Assembly: GCA_021014325.1 (NCBI GenBank)
Contig: CM037462.1
Span: 6,108,318-6,172,317 of the forward strand
Direction: 5' to 3'
DNA: 64,000 nucleotides
Origin: Plazaster borealis
Lineage: Eukaryota > Echinodermata > Asteroidea > Forcipulatida > Labidiasteridae
In this document: positions 27,101-33,904 of the stretch, one piece after another
Layout: each line of letters begins with the position of its first letter
Numbering within the stretch: position 1 is the stretch's first letter
Position numbers and translations under genes: made by a program
Notes under the pieces: model-generated
Database searches by the model: none
What the model was told of the DNA's origin: nothing
The model's input: only the letters and a program-made list of their open reading frames with translations

Positions 27101-30100
27101 GAAATAGATGGCTCTGCAGTGACATATTAATGAAGTAGACTGCCCTCTGTAGGTAGGTCTGGTCTTAGTTCCAAGACCCCGAGTTCAATGAGTGATTTGT
27201 ATCTTGGTGGAGGGCGCTGTGTAAATCATTACCGCAGCTCTGCATTACCGGTATTCTATCAATCACGTTGGTGAATTAGGAATGCACCACACTGAATAAG
27301 CTTCCATATTAACAATACTAAAGGCTAAAATGTTACTCAAAACAATTGAAAGGCTCTCAGCATCCTGAAATCAAATACTTGCAGACAACTAAACATTTTT
27401 GTCTTAGCCGATGATATTTTTTTTTAGCTGTGCTTATTTAAAAAATTTAAGACAACCCTGTTCATAAACTGGCCAGACTCCATCTTGGAAAATGGGCTCT
27501 AAGCTTGGCAGCAATATGGGGCAATTTTATAGGGCTATGTGTAGGCCTACCCAAATACTCCAGGGTGAAAGTCAACAACCCCAGGGGCTCAATATTGGAC
27601 CATTTGGACCTAATGCCATGACACTTCAAAGATTTTATTTACGAATGGTGCACTCTTATGGTCTACATTTTCCTCCAAGTACAAATATGACGCCATATAT
27701 ATGTTGACGATACATTTGTTAATAGACTACCGTGTACAAATTTAATGGATCAAAACCAGTTTCAGTCCCTTTGTGGAAAACGTAGGTCTCATAATATAAG
27801 AACAATCTTTCTCCCGGGGATGACACGTAGCGGCTAGTGTACTGTGTACAAGTGAGTTTGGTGTTACGTTTGAGCTTAATATTATCATGTTGATTACTCA
27901 TTGTATAAGTACCTGCAAATCAGTCGCAATAATAATGCTATATAAATATGAAAACAAGTAAATATTTATTTTATACAAACTTCAACAGGTACCGCGTTTG
28001 ATATGCCATCTACAGCTCCTGGACTGGCCAATTGAAGGTGTACCACCGTCTTGTAAATCTATCTTGAAGCTAGTAAAAGCAGTGCAGAAATGGAAGCGAG
28101 AACATGAAAATCACAGAGTAGCTGTGCAATGCATGTAAGAATTAGTCCAAAACGTATAAAACACAAAGTCGGGCTTGCAGGAATAGCTCTAGGAGGACTT
28201 TCCTGAAGCTACAATAATATGCCTATAAGTATACTTTGTAACAAAATGATTGGATTGGAAAGTTGTGTGACCTCATTTTATTTTATTAAAGGGAGAAGCA
28301 AGTAACTGCCAAATGCCTTGCCAATCCATCCTTTTCCAAAACACACATTAAAGAAGGTCGGAAGTTTCAGCGTTAATGTTAGATTGGTCAGGATTCAGGT
28401 CTCTCGTGCTGATCGAGTCAGTAATGTATGCGCTTTTTGTAACGCGCGACCTCTAGTGTCAATTAATTGCCAACCCAATGAATTGACTTTCGATGGCAGC
28501 TGTAGCCTTGATCAAGGCAGTCGCATTTCACTCAAAAAAAAACGCCGTAAACCCACCCGTACCGTATACGCTGTGCGTAATGTGTGTATCACATCGCACG
28601 ACGCCCGTACGCACACTGTGCGCAGGTCATCCGCACTCGTACCATATCATGCTTGCTGTATGTGATGCGATGTGAGTAGGTACCGACTTAATGGCGTTTG
28701 TGTGTAGCATTGTCTCAGCCATTTCGGACCGGTAATCTGCGAGGCAGGTCAGTCAGCTCACAAGTGCTGAACCCGGGCGCGGCCCCTGGAGCTTTATGCG
28801 CTGCACTCAAGTTCCCTCATTGGACTACCCTGATCATTCACCATTCTTTTGGTTTTTAATTCTGGAGTTGATGTAGTTTCTGCATCTGTGTTTTCCAGAC
28901 ATGTCCTCTCGAAGTCCGACTCTGTGCAGCCACTCACACCGTCTTCATACTTTTGAATTGTTCTCAGACAGGGTCTTATAAGAATTTACTGCTAAACAAA
29001 AATTGACAAGGTACAGCCACACATGATACATGTGAAATAGATTTTTAGCTACCCTGTTCTAGTGAGTGTACTTGGGAAATTTGGTGTTAGGCAGCTCTTT
29101 TTTAGTGGGGCGGCCAAAATGATATAAAAAGTGCAATGAGCTATATGCCTTCATGAAACAATCAACAATGGTAGTTTATTGAGGTCTTTGTTTTGTATAT
29201 TTTTACCTCCAATGAATGCACCAACAATGATTAAATCACTGTTTAATGGTGCAAGATGGAGACATTTCCTGCTGGAAAATGGTGTATGTTAGTATGTAAC
29301 AAATTGATCCACGCAACCTCATTTTTTTTTTTAAAATGCCCTCATTGTCTCGCTCAGCTGAGGAGAATACGCAACATTTTCAGATAGATATTATTATAAC
29401 AAAGTATTCCCAAATTCAAATCGGCGCGCCAGTTCAGAAGCCACATCTGGATACTGCATGCATATTCATAAGAATGAGTAAACAAGACTTCCGCCACTGA
29501 CCAATGGGGTCTCGCCTTTTGCGTGCATTATAGTAATGAGTCATTGGCTTCGAGACAGAACCGCCAAGGCGTTGTTTCGGTGAGTGTCGCAAACAGCTCA
29601 CACGAGCACGGGCATACCGTACTGCACACACAGACACCGTGCACACAGCTCGGGCGGGTTGGTAGCTCGGGTGGGTAGCGCGGCGCAAATAAAATAAAAA
29701 TGAAAACAATAAAATAAAATTGAGAAAAAAACTCCAACGCCTTGATCAAGGCTATGGCAGCTGTTGATTGACACATTCCCATGGCAAAGTGCTGAAATAA
29801 AGCTGCGATGTTTATGTGGAAGTGCATGCAGTGGATATTTAGACGAACCGGGACCAAACGAAAGTTCGACTTGGGTCAAGTCCACGATAGTCCTGAATAC
29901 AGATTGTCCTTTGAGACGTCCCCGAGTGACATACAATGAGGCTAACCTACAGAGCCCCTAAATGGACGTGTACAAAAAAAAGAAAGAACAGGATATATAA
30001 AAACAACTATTAATGTATCATCATTTCCACGAATTATTATTTCGTTACCTAGGATTATTATTTCGTTCCTGGAAAGAGAGCCCATAAAAAGAGAAAAATA

Positions 30101-31490
30101 CATCCCTGGGTCCTGAAATGGTTGCCGGTTTTTCTTTTTATATCTTATTATTAAAGGGTCTGCTAAGTTTGGTAATGACTCTGAAAATTAATGGCAATAA
30201 AAACTTACTTGGTAATAAGTACAGCAGCTTTGGAAAGTATAATGCATTTTGAGAAACTTTTCACTTCGAAGTACTGCGGTTATAGAAAAAGATATAACTT
30301 TGTATCCCCAAAAAATTTGAATATGAGAAGCGTTACTGCAGTAACGTTTCTCATATTGTGTATTCCAATTGCAGATGTTTCTCCTGCGTGGACATAACCG
30401 CTCCAGATTTTCGGCAATATCTCAAAAACGCTACCACCTTTTGATATTAAATTTTTACAGGTTAGTTTTATGGTATGTACAACTGTATAGGATTGAAACA
30501 AACAATGGGTTCCAATTACCAAACGTATAAAATCCCTTTAATCTCTGGAATAAACGAAAAATTGTTTCGAGGGAACAAAATACATTTACTTATTTTTATT
30601 TTCTTTATGAACCTGTCCTATTGTCCTACATGTACTGGGTATGATTGTTGCGGTATGTTTTCAGTGACGGTGAGGGCGCTAGCGGTACATTCTGTGCTCT
30701 TTTAAACATCATGGAGAGACTGGAGGATGAAAAGGTGGTAGACGTTTTCCAGACAGTCAAGAAGATCAGAGCCACCTGTCCTAGTTTAGTGTGCTCACTG
30801 GTACGTATACAGTAGTAAAAATAATTTTACAACTTTTAGATTTACTGAACAATCAATATGAGGACATCATAATTAATTGGGAGGAAACTTAAAGTCAACT
30901 TGCATGTTTTTTTTAAGAGAAGGTGGGGCAACGACTTTTTGCTCATAAGTTGTTAACTGCAATGCCGATTACTACAAAATTCTTTAGATTTCCTAAACAT
31001 CATCCTTAAATGATGTATATGTTTCTTTTCATAACAAACATGCACAGTCAAATTTTAAAACTATCTGCACAATGCAGTTCGGGAAATGGGGGGGGTGACA
31101 AAATAAGATTGTATTTCAAACATTGAACAAAATTACATCAAAACATTGAGATTTGGGGAACTTTCAAGAAAATAGTACAGAGAGGCTCTATTAGAAAAAA
31201 AGCTTGGTCCTGATAAAGTTAACGTCAGATGCCTGTGTCATTATTCCAATTCTTACTTTGAGGCAAAGCTGTCAATGGTGATTTGTTTTGATAAACATAA
31301 CTGCTTTGCAATTTGCCTTTAAATTGATGACATAACCTTCCCAATCTCCAATCCTACCCGCCCCAACCCTGTCAATATGGTGACAATAATTGGAATCAAC
31401 TTATTGATTGTACAGGTACAGTACACGTTTTTATACGAAGCAGTGAAGACTTATCTAAACCAGGATGTCGTGTATGAAAACCTCTTGTAA
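3089..31490 (+). CDS. Receptor-type tyrosine phosphatase with Tie-like Ig/EGF ectodomain, FN3 repeats and tandem PTP domains
   Basis: A cell-surface receptor predicted to remove phosphate from tyrosines in the cytoplasm. My 32-exon model is 3089-3197, 3670-3975, 6408-6662, 7133-7264, 8045-8188, 8275-8412, 8652-8789, 9595-9648, 10227-10541, 12296-12411, 13801-14008, 15082-15181, 15689-15938, 16768-16807, 17363-17507, 18385-18452, 18864-19057, 19556-19643, 19967-20043, 20559-20595, 20811-20908, 21391-21516, 22625-22773, 22893-23028, 23324-23473, 25027-25126, 25680-25756, 26267-26401, 26907-27041, 27989-28134, 30665-30800, 31416-31490. It totals 4,377 nt (1,458 aa plus TAA), all GT-AG, no internal stop. 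Order: signal peptide (1-36), Ig (37-138), Ig (139-223), EGF modules (224-425), three FN3 (426-768), TM (about 790-813), D1 (about 915-1165, [10 protein letters not shown]), D2 (about 1192-1458). Exons 1-9 are separated by phase-1 introns. The Ig-EGF part resembles Tie1/Tie2; the cytoplasmic part is a classical RPTP. First exon and splice choices are inferred; the domain calls are firm. Confidence 0.88.
3670..3975 (+). CDS. Receptor PTP exon 2: N-terminal Ig-like domain
   Basis: A 306-nt exon bounded by phase-1 introns, encoding about 102 residues. The B-strand cysteine (DFTCFNL) and the F-strand motif GVYDCIF mark an Ig fold. The phrase [13 protein letters not shown] is the typical end of an extracellular Ig domain. 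Acceptor aatttgtag/g and donor gatg/gtaagt are both good. Confidence 0.75.
4637..4859. mobile_element. Foldback MITE with cactgcaaaaac termini
   Basis: About 223 bp with inverted ends cactgcaaaaactggg and ccccgtttttgcagtg. The interior is rich in ttaacacc / ggtgtaaa dyads, so most of the element can fold back on itself. It carries no coding capacity. It lies in the intron between exons 2 and 3 of the receptor gene. Confidence 0.7.
5028..6500 (+). repeat. 13-copy tandem array of an intron end plus partial Ig exon
   Basis: Copies begin (first exon base) at 5047, 5159, 5271, 5383, 5495, 5624, 5736, 5848, 5960, 6072, 6184, 6296 and 6408. The period is 112 bp except one of 129 bp, which has an internal 17-bp duplication. 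Each unit holds about 18 bp of intron end (cttattattgattgtag) and the first 93-94 nt of the second Ig exon. Only the last copy runs on into a full exon with a donor site. Several copies carry an in-frame TAG (gacatag), and reading through any unit meets TGA in the next, so upstream copies cannot encode the domain. Confidence 0.95.
6408..6662 (+). CDS. Receptor PTP exon 3: second Ig-like domain
   Basis: A 255-nt exon with phase-1 ends encoding DVSPASSTL through LIVRG. The F-strand signature HAGIYECF is clear, but the usual B-strand cysteine is replaced (VTLTMTQ). This exon is the complete last copy of the tandem array at 5,047-6,500. The end ALMKLIVRG, leading directly into an EGF module, matches the Ig2-EGF junction of Tie receptors (known family layout). 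Confidence 0.82.
7133..7264 (+). CDS. Receptor PTP exon 4: first EGF module (Tie-like)
   Basis: A 132-nt exon with phase-1 ends, encoding one cysteine-rich module: [14 protein letters not shown], then [18 protein letters not shown] and GTQC. The NGGVCH-TGECIC-PGF-G core is closest to the first EGF module of Tie receptors and also fits the wider MEGF/laminin-like EGF class. Confidence 0.88.
7636..7670 (-). repeat. Truncated tRNA-derived SINE head, inverted
   Basis: The reverse complement reads gggctagatagctcagttgg, identical to the start of the SINE at 7,878. It is only a fragment and lies inverted about 200 bp upstream of the longer copy. Confidence 0.6.
7878..7990 (+). repeat. tRNA-derived SINE
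   Basis: The tRNA-like head has an A box (tagctcagttggtag) and a B box (ggttcaagtcc). It is followed by a body, ttcaacccaaaatta, shared with the copy at 20,965-21,085. The shared non-tRNA tail and poor acceptor stem argue for a SINE rather than a working tRNA gene. Intronic in the receptor gene. Confidence 0.7.
8045..8188 (+). CDS. Receptor PTP exon 5: second EGF-like module (Tie-like)
   Basis: A 144-nt exon with phase-1 ends. It encodes [13 protein letters not shown], then [19 protein letters not shown]. The CxPDPxGCxCAxGxKGLxC pattern is distinctive of the second EGF-like repeat of vertebrate Tie receptors and is the strongest single clue to that relationship. Confidence 0.88.
8275..8412 (+). 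CDS. Receptor PTP exon 6: third EGF-like module
   Basis: A 138-nt exon with phase-1 ends encoding [19 protein letters not shown], then [12 protein letters not shown] and [10 protein letters not shown]. Same length and phase as exon 7, to which it is clearly related by duplication. Good donor (caag/gtgggt). It is followed 72 bp downstream by an alternative transmembrane exon. Confidence 0.88.
8485..8633 (+). CDS. Candidate alternative exon: transmembrane segment and stop (truncated receptor)
   Basis: After an acceptor-like cttctgtctag the phase-1 frame continues from exon 6 as [10 protein letters not shown], then about 25 hydrophobic residues ([25 protein letters not shown]), a short basic tail and TAG at 8631-8633. 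Spliced to exons 1-6 it predicts a 410-aa protein with both Ig domains and three EGF modules, anchored but lacking FN3 and phosphatase domains. A donor-like gtacgt at 8,593 would also give a phase-1 exon, but joining it to exon 7 makes TAA, so both routes truncate. No transcript evidence; the polypyrimidine tract is moderate. Confidence 0.45.
8652..8789 (+). CDS. Receptor PTP exon 7: fourth EGF-like module
   Basis: A 138-nt exon with phase-1 ends encoding [31 protein letters not shown] and [10 protein letters not shown]. It is the sister of exon 6 and shows that the EGF region grew by whole-exon duplication. Strong donor (caaa/gtaagt). Confidence 0.87.
8818..9044. repeat. 47-bp direct repeat flanking a decayed MITE end
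   Basis: A 47-bp sequence starting cctttaaga and ending ctttgatagtg occurs at 8818-8864 and 8998-9044. Between them is a piece of the 'taccaagtaagtt ... accaaatgtgtacgatacctttaag' MITE family seen intact at 61,470-61,840. It looks like a partial local duplication around a mobile element. Confidence 0.6.
9045..9117 (+). pseudogene. Relic EGF exon
   Basis: The frame [21 protein letters not shown] matches the second half of exons 6 and 7 (CDKxxGxC-DG-xCxxGYxG). The first half is missing, the cysteine pattern is broken, and there is no matching donor. A further scrap, aaactgccaaagaagtaa at about 9,205-9,225, resembles the end of exon 7. I read these as remains of another duplicated EGF exon. Confidence 0.5.
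9595..9648 (+). CDS. Receptor PTP exon 8: short cysteine-rich linker
   Basis: A 54-nt exon with phase-1 ends and clean splice sites (ttcttctacag / catg-gtaatg). It encodes [17 protein letters not shown], which looks like the first part of an EGF module. Because it is phase-symmetric, it could be skipped without breaking the frame. Confidence 0.65.
9703..10095 (+). mobile_element. About 392-bp MITE, copy A
   Basis: Ends are ttaaaggg and ccctttaa with subterminal gtatacgtttggtaatt / attactaaacgtatac inverted repeats. The whole element reappears in reverse orientation at 30,151-30,542 in the same gene, at an estimated 80-90% identity by eye. It has no coding capacity. An exon-like open stretch at 9,974-10,036 is part of this element. 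Confidence 0.85.
10227..10541 (+). CDS. Receptor PTP exon 9: first FN3 domain
   Basis: A 315-nt, phase-1 exon holding one entire fibronectin type III domain. Visible are the B-strand tryptophan (RRVHWGAPQ), the C-strand YEVQF and the terminal [19 protein letters not shown] signature. A two-cysteine insert (NKCPV, DHCQM) may be a disulfide. Acceptor ttcttcag/tt follows a good pyrimidine tract. Confidence 0.9.
10752..10900. repeat. (AAT)n microsatellite and poly(A)-rich tract
   Basis: An (ata)n run at about 10,754-10,775 is followed by an adenine-rich tract at 10,826-10,900, which could be the tail of an inserted retroelement. The sequence that follows (10,900-11,400) is G-rich and repeat-like, with no open frame. 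Confidence 0.7.
10900..11960. other. Repeat-like intronic sequence
   Basis: The stretch 10,910-11,240 (gagttccagatgcaggcgcg ... gccattaagtgctttgtgga) has the look of an old dispersed element. From about 11,770 to 11,950 a degenerate run of acgacg / ccaactcacaactc words forms a weak minisatellite of about 20 bp. No gene is recognised. Confidence 0.4.
12296..14008 (+). CDS. Receptor PTP exons 10-11: second FN3 domain
   Basis: Exon 10 (12296-12411, phase 1 in, phase 0 out) ends [12 protein letters not shown]. Exon 11 (13801-14008) begins [11 protein letters not shown] and ends [21 protein letters not shown]. Joined, ITGYRILFRAT gives a textbook FN3 C-strand, which fixes the acceptor at aactcgtcag/attc rather than the closer attcttttt-ag. 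That nearer site would bring an in-frame stop. B-strand LTFTWSEIP is present. Confidence 0.87.
12669..13551. mobile_element. About 880-bp element packed with acgtatgc/gcatacgt dyads
   Basis: The ends match in inverted orientation (caccttgacgttttagccag versus ggctaaatcgtcaagatgtg). The interior repeats short palindromic words such as cgtatgccagcgtatg, catacgtcg and acttacaagtt with no long unit. No transposase is encoded. It is probably a non-autonomous DNA transposon with extended subterminal arrays, in the intron that splits the second FN3 domain. Confidence 0.65.
14200..14770 (+). pseudogene. 3' end of a non-LTR retrotransposon (LINE) ORF2
   Basis: Frames read [16 protein letters not shown], then [11 protein letters not shown], then, after a frame change, [18 protein letters not shown] and [10 protein letters not shown]. 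This series is typical of the C-terminal end of CR1/jockey-like LINE reverse transcriptase proteins. Stops and frame changes show it is dead. It sits in the intron before the third FN3 domain. The tail (cccttgccaagagtggcttt) fits a LINE 3' end. Confidence 0.75.
15082..15938 (+). CDS. Receptor PTP exons 12-13: membrane-proximal FN3 domain
   Basis: Exon 12 (15082-15181, phase 1 in, phase 2 out) encodes [20 protein letters not shown] and ends SPPYI. Exon 13 (15689-15938) continues [11 protein letters not shown] and includes [30 protein letters not shown] and [10 protein letters not shown]. The motif series AEL-LP-FTVGD-Y-GF/Y-N-L is the membrane-proximal FN3 signature of R2-type RPTPs. The acceptor gactacag/gggaat was chosen over an upstream one because only it keeps the frame with exon 12. 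Confidence 0.82.
15276..15416. mobile_element. Single arm of a foldback MITE
   Basis: The sequence ggccttcggattgggcgctt ... gtggttttactccg matches one arm of the palindromic element at 17,945-18,340 and the start of the element at 57,229. Only one arm is present. Confidence 0.6.
16080..16470. repeat. gggtca-rich repeat followed by ctcgaaat repeat
   Basis: 16,125-16,325 has alternating gggtca / tgaccc words in both orientations. 16,335-16,450 repeats cctcgaaatatta and atttcgttccc, also in both orientations. The second motif recurs at 17,680-17,740, 30,030-30,080 and 33,725-33,770, so it is a dispersed short palindromic element. Confidence 0.6.
16768..17507 (+). CDS. Receptor PTP exons 14-15: membrane-proximal stretch and transmembrane helix
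   Basis: Exon 14 (16768-16807) encodes [13 protein letters not shown]. Exon 15 (17363-17507) encodes [13 protein letters not shown], then a hydrophobic helix [20 protein letters not shown] ending TAIMYRR. The basic residues after the helix mark the stop-transfer side. The donor could be gag/gtaggt (used here) or 4 nt downstream; only the first matches the phase of exon 16. Confidence 0.87.
17945..18340. mobile_element. Near-perfect foldback MITE
   Basis: About 395 bp forming one long inverted repeat: the left end ggaacacgttgccttggatc is mirrored by gatccaaggcaacgtgtccc. The matching arms (cacgcaatttcgaggcac and its mirror gcctcgaaattgcgtgg) enclose a loop of about 100 bp, itself partly palindromic. 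It lies in the intron right after the transmembrane exon; as RNA it would make a long hairpin about 45 nt before the next exon. Confidence 0.9.
18385..19057 (+). CDS. Receptor PTP exons 16-17: juxtamembrane cytoplasmic segment
   Basis: Exon 16 (18385-18452) encodes [20 protein letters not shown]. Exon 17 (18864-19057) encodes an acidic run DEEEETSF, a basic proline-rich stretch ([11 protein letters not shown]), a glutamine-rich part, then [15 protein letters not shown] leading into the PTP domain. The helix-turn wedge usual before RPTP D1 would be in the ALTEFEEYV part. Confidence 0.83.
19556..23473 (+). CDS. Receptor PTP exons 18-25: first phosphatase domain (D1, catalytic)
   Basis: Exons 19556-19643, 19967-20043, 20559-20595, 20811-20908, 21391-21516, 22625-22773, 22893-23028 and 23324-23473. 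Hallmarks in order: phosphotyrosine loop [42 protein letters not shown], the acid loop [11 protein letters not shown] (Asp about residue 1063), the signature [10 protein letters not shown] (Cys about 1095, Arg about 1101) and the Q-loop MVQTAVQYEFL. All catalytic residues are present, so D1 should be active. An intron splits the signature codons right after the Cys (donor at 22,774). Exons are small and regular, as in other RPTPs. Confidence 0.93.
20965..21085 (+). repeat. tRNA-derived SINE, second copy
   Basis: Begins gggctagacagctcagttgg (A box), has ggttcaagtcc (B box) and the same ctcaacccaaaattat tail as the copy at 7,878-7,990. Here ggctaga can pair with tctagtc as an acceptor stem, but the anticodon arm is irregular (nine-base loop). 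I call it a SINE rather than a tRNA gene. Confidence 0.7.
24604..24798 (+). CDS. Candidate alternative terminal exon: D1-only receptor tail
   Basis: After a strong acceptor (ccttttcttcag/ttc) there is a phase-0 open frame of 64 codons, [15 protein letters not shown] ... [11 protein letters not shown], ending in TAG. Exon 25 ends in phase 0, and so does the intron before the D2 exons, so this exon can replace or precede them. Inclusion gives a predicted 1,255-aa receptor with one phosphatase domain and a short tyrosine-containing tail (QYDVV). I recognise no domain in it and see no clear AATAAA just downstream. Confidence 0.5.
   Translation, partial: FRDENVNYYIDKNSFRTVQLPSFNILMTPSKIQRKQYDVVQDGSSNKPWSNAEMMGQTFYGANV
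25027..31490 (+). CDS. Receptor PTP exons 26-32: second phosphatase domain (D2, probably inactive)
   Basis: Exons 25027-25126, 25680-25756, 26267-26401, 26907-27041, 27989-28134, 30665-30800 and 31416-31490 (TAA). Features: [48 protein letters not shown], then [10 protein letters not shown] where the acid-loop Asp is Ile (about 1355). The loop VQCIDGEGASG keeps Cys (about 1388), but the catalytic Arg is Ala (codon 30678-30680). Both losses point to a pseudophosphatase, as in many RPTP D2 domains. The 77-nt and 136-nt exons match D1 exons of equal length, showing the D1/D2 duplication kept its intron positions. Confidence 0.93.
25227..25430. mobile_element. Short foldback element with agtggcgtaa / ttacaccact ends
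   Basis: Ends agtggcgtaattagg and ctggttacaccact are imperfect inverted repeats around a G-rich interior. The same agtggcgtaactagg end is seen in the duplicated repeat block (about 1,977). Confidence 0.45.
25479..25580 (+). repeat. (CTG)n / (GTT)n trinucleotide microsatellite
   Basis: About 100 bp of interrupted ctg, gat and gtt triplets, including an unbroken run of about nine ctg/gct triplets (25,516-25,541). It is intronic, about 100 bp upstream of the D2 exon at 25,680. Confidence 0.95.
28300..28700. repeat. GC-rich repeat with agccttgatcaaggc core
   Basis: Contains tggcagctgtagccttgatcaaggc, which recurs in related form at about 29,740-29,765 (ccttgatcaaggctatggcagctg) along with similar cgcacgcc-rich flanks. 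Probably two members of one dispersed element in opposite orientation. Open frames here are not gene-like. Confidence 0.45.
29430..29960. repeat. Related GC-rich repeat, second member
   Basis: Shares the ccttgatcaaggc core and surrounding cac/cgt-rich sequence with 28,300-28,700. Minus-strand open frames of about 100 codons overlap one another in several frames and show no family resemblance. Confidence 0.4.
30151..30542 (-). mobile_element. About 392-bp MITE, copy B (inverted)
   Basis: Reverse complement of the element at 9,703-10,095: ends ttaaaggg and ccctttaa, shared interior cgttactgcagtaacg. It lies in the intron just upstream of the exon at 30,665, 20 kb from its partner. Confidence 0.85.
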
Positions 31491-32091
31491 TGACCGTTCA
31501 CAGAATAGGATATGCTATCTCCACGTCGGAGAAAGAGTTCATCATGCAACAAGATTGATACTTACAATGATGTAGACTGCACTTGAAGTGTAAAGCGGAT
31601 GTAATATTATTACACTAACTATTTTTGGCTCGATCAAAAGGCTCACTTTTAAAGTTAAAATAAGCATCAATGAGCTTATTCTTTTACTTATTAAATAATT
31701 ATTATATAAACTATCGTCTCGGCAAAACACTCTGAATATTTTCAGTGAGTTTCCAATAACAGCGTCATAATCCAAACTAATGTTTCACTGGTGGTAGTGG
31801 TTTGTCTGAGAGAGGTCATTCTTTGTCCGATGTCGACTATGGTCAATAAGAATTTCCAAAAATTAATGAAGAGATTTTCCCCTGAAGTGCTCTCATTTAT
31901 TTGTCCATTAAAGAAATAACCTGGATCTTGTATTATTTAAATGATGAAGATGACATCCAGCTTCTACATGCAATAATGCAATACTAAACGTAACCTCTGC
32001 GTGATTCTTACTATCGGTATTAAAAAGGATATCTTATTTATATGACTTCAGTAAAAATAAGGTCCTCAAATATTGTTGTCAATTGTATATC

Positions 32092-32097
32092 AATAAA
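32092..32097 (+). terminator. Candidate polyadenylation signal of the receptor gene
   Basis: AATAAA about 600 bp after the TAA stop, within an AT-rich 3' flank. It is the first canonical hexamer that I found downstream of the stop. Actual cleavage is not known. Confidence 0.4.
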
Positions 32098-32119
32098 ACT
32101 AACAATTATACGGCGCTTG

Positions 32120-33900
32120 ATTATTACCGCTGTTATCATGGACAGGGAGTTAAAAACTGTGCAAATTACAATCAAAACTTGATGTTAAGTATTCTTAAAA
32201 ACGAAAACATAAATTAAGAATTTTCGATGGGGGAAAATGAATTTCTCGGTGATCATTACATCACAAAGGAATAATATCAAAATTCTATGGGAAAATTGGG
32301 CGTAAACCTTTTAACAACTCTTTAATATTTGAACTGCCTGATTGAACCGGAAGGAAAGGTCAATCAGGGATTCAGGGTCAAGGATAAATTAAAATGTCAG
32401 ATTGGTCATTTCCTTCAATTAATCGCAAATATTACGAAATTATTATAGTTCAGGATATAATATTGTACACATTAAACTTGGAATTATGTATTTTGTTCCC
32501 ATATGGCATGACGGAGAGCTAAGTATGTTTGCTCATTAACTTAATATCATCTTCAGTATGATGTATTATTAATTAATATAAATTTTATATACCAATATTA
32601 ATTCAAAATATAGCCTTTGTGTATCTGTCAACATGGGGACGTTGTTACAAATGAAGAGGGGGGACCTTGCCGATGATAAGAAGAAGAAACCCGTGTTGTC
32701 CAAATTCAAAACCTTGGCTTTGACCCTCGGATAATAGTTATTTCTAATTTCAACTTCCGGTTACGTTATGAGGAGATATGACATTTTAAATATAAAAAAA
32801 CCACGTTGATTGAATATAACTTGATGCATGATGACTTCATGGTGACGTAAGCCCCTATACCGGTATTTATTTATGAGACTGATCTTAGTTAAAAGGGGGT
32901 TCTGGTATGTGAAAAGGAAAGACTCGATGATTACAAAAAGGAATATCAACATTCCATACAAAAACATTCTAAAAGAGTTTACCTCACTAATGATTCCAAA
33001 TTCCAAGTCATTATTGGCAGTGGATTTTTTGTTTACTTCCGAATTCCGATTTGGATCGGCAGAAAGGTCAAATTTGTATCGGTGTGGCCAAATAAAAAGT
33101 ACAGACTAAGTGTTCGAACACGGAGGTTTTCGATGGAGACAAAAGAAAGACTAACTAATTATGTAACACAGAGAAATTACAAACACAATTCATATACAAA
33201 CATTCTTTATAAATACTTGTTGTTGGAACCGGAAGGAAGGGTCAATAGTAATAAAACTCATAATTAATGCAATTTGATACCTGATGACGTCATTATGATG
33301 TAATTTGTTTGAATCAGCTAGCTACACAAATGAATATTAAAGTTACAACTTTTTAAAACTTATTGCTCTGCCGCTCTGACATAAATTATGAAGACGTCAA
33401 CAAAACAATGTTATCGAAGAGATTTAATGACTTTAACACAGAAACCACCTTCAAAATTTCGACTCACACTGGCAATCGTTTCAACTTCCGGTTTCGATCG
33501 ACAGTCAAGTTCAAAATTTGATTATGTCTGTGCATGAAATGAACCACTACTCCTTTCTCTATGCTGTGATTTACAGAATTGTGCAAAGATTTTTAATAAT
33601 TTATGTCAGGAAAGAATTATGACGTTGTGTTTAAAACTCTTTGATGTAATGCAATTTTACCCGATGCATATACGATGACGTAATATAAGGCGATCCGCCA
33701 AGAAAATGTTATGAATTATACGGGGCCCCTATTTCGTCACTCGAAATATTTATTTTCGTTCCCGCCCAAAAAAATTAAATAAAACTAGACATTAAGTGTT
33801 TGTGGACAAACACAGAGCTGTTCCGTGTTTTTTTGCTTCGATTAAGTGCCTAAAAACCTAAACCTGGTCTTCATTCTGATACTGAATCGAAATGAGCTTT
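32120..33900. other. Intergenic AT-rich spacer with ccggaag/aggtca words
   Basis: No gene recognised. Short accggaagga-aaggtcaat motifs at about 32,345 and 33,227 and cttccggt at about 32,753 and 33,485 resemble pieces of the tandem repeat that follows. Short open frames show no family features. Confidence 0.45.
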
Positions 33901-33904
33901 TAAA

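Noticed and set aside
29528..29936. Overlapping minus-strand open frames of about 110 codons.
   Set aside because: Several frames are open at once in a GC-rich repeat, which points to composition rather than coding.
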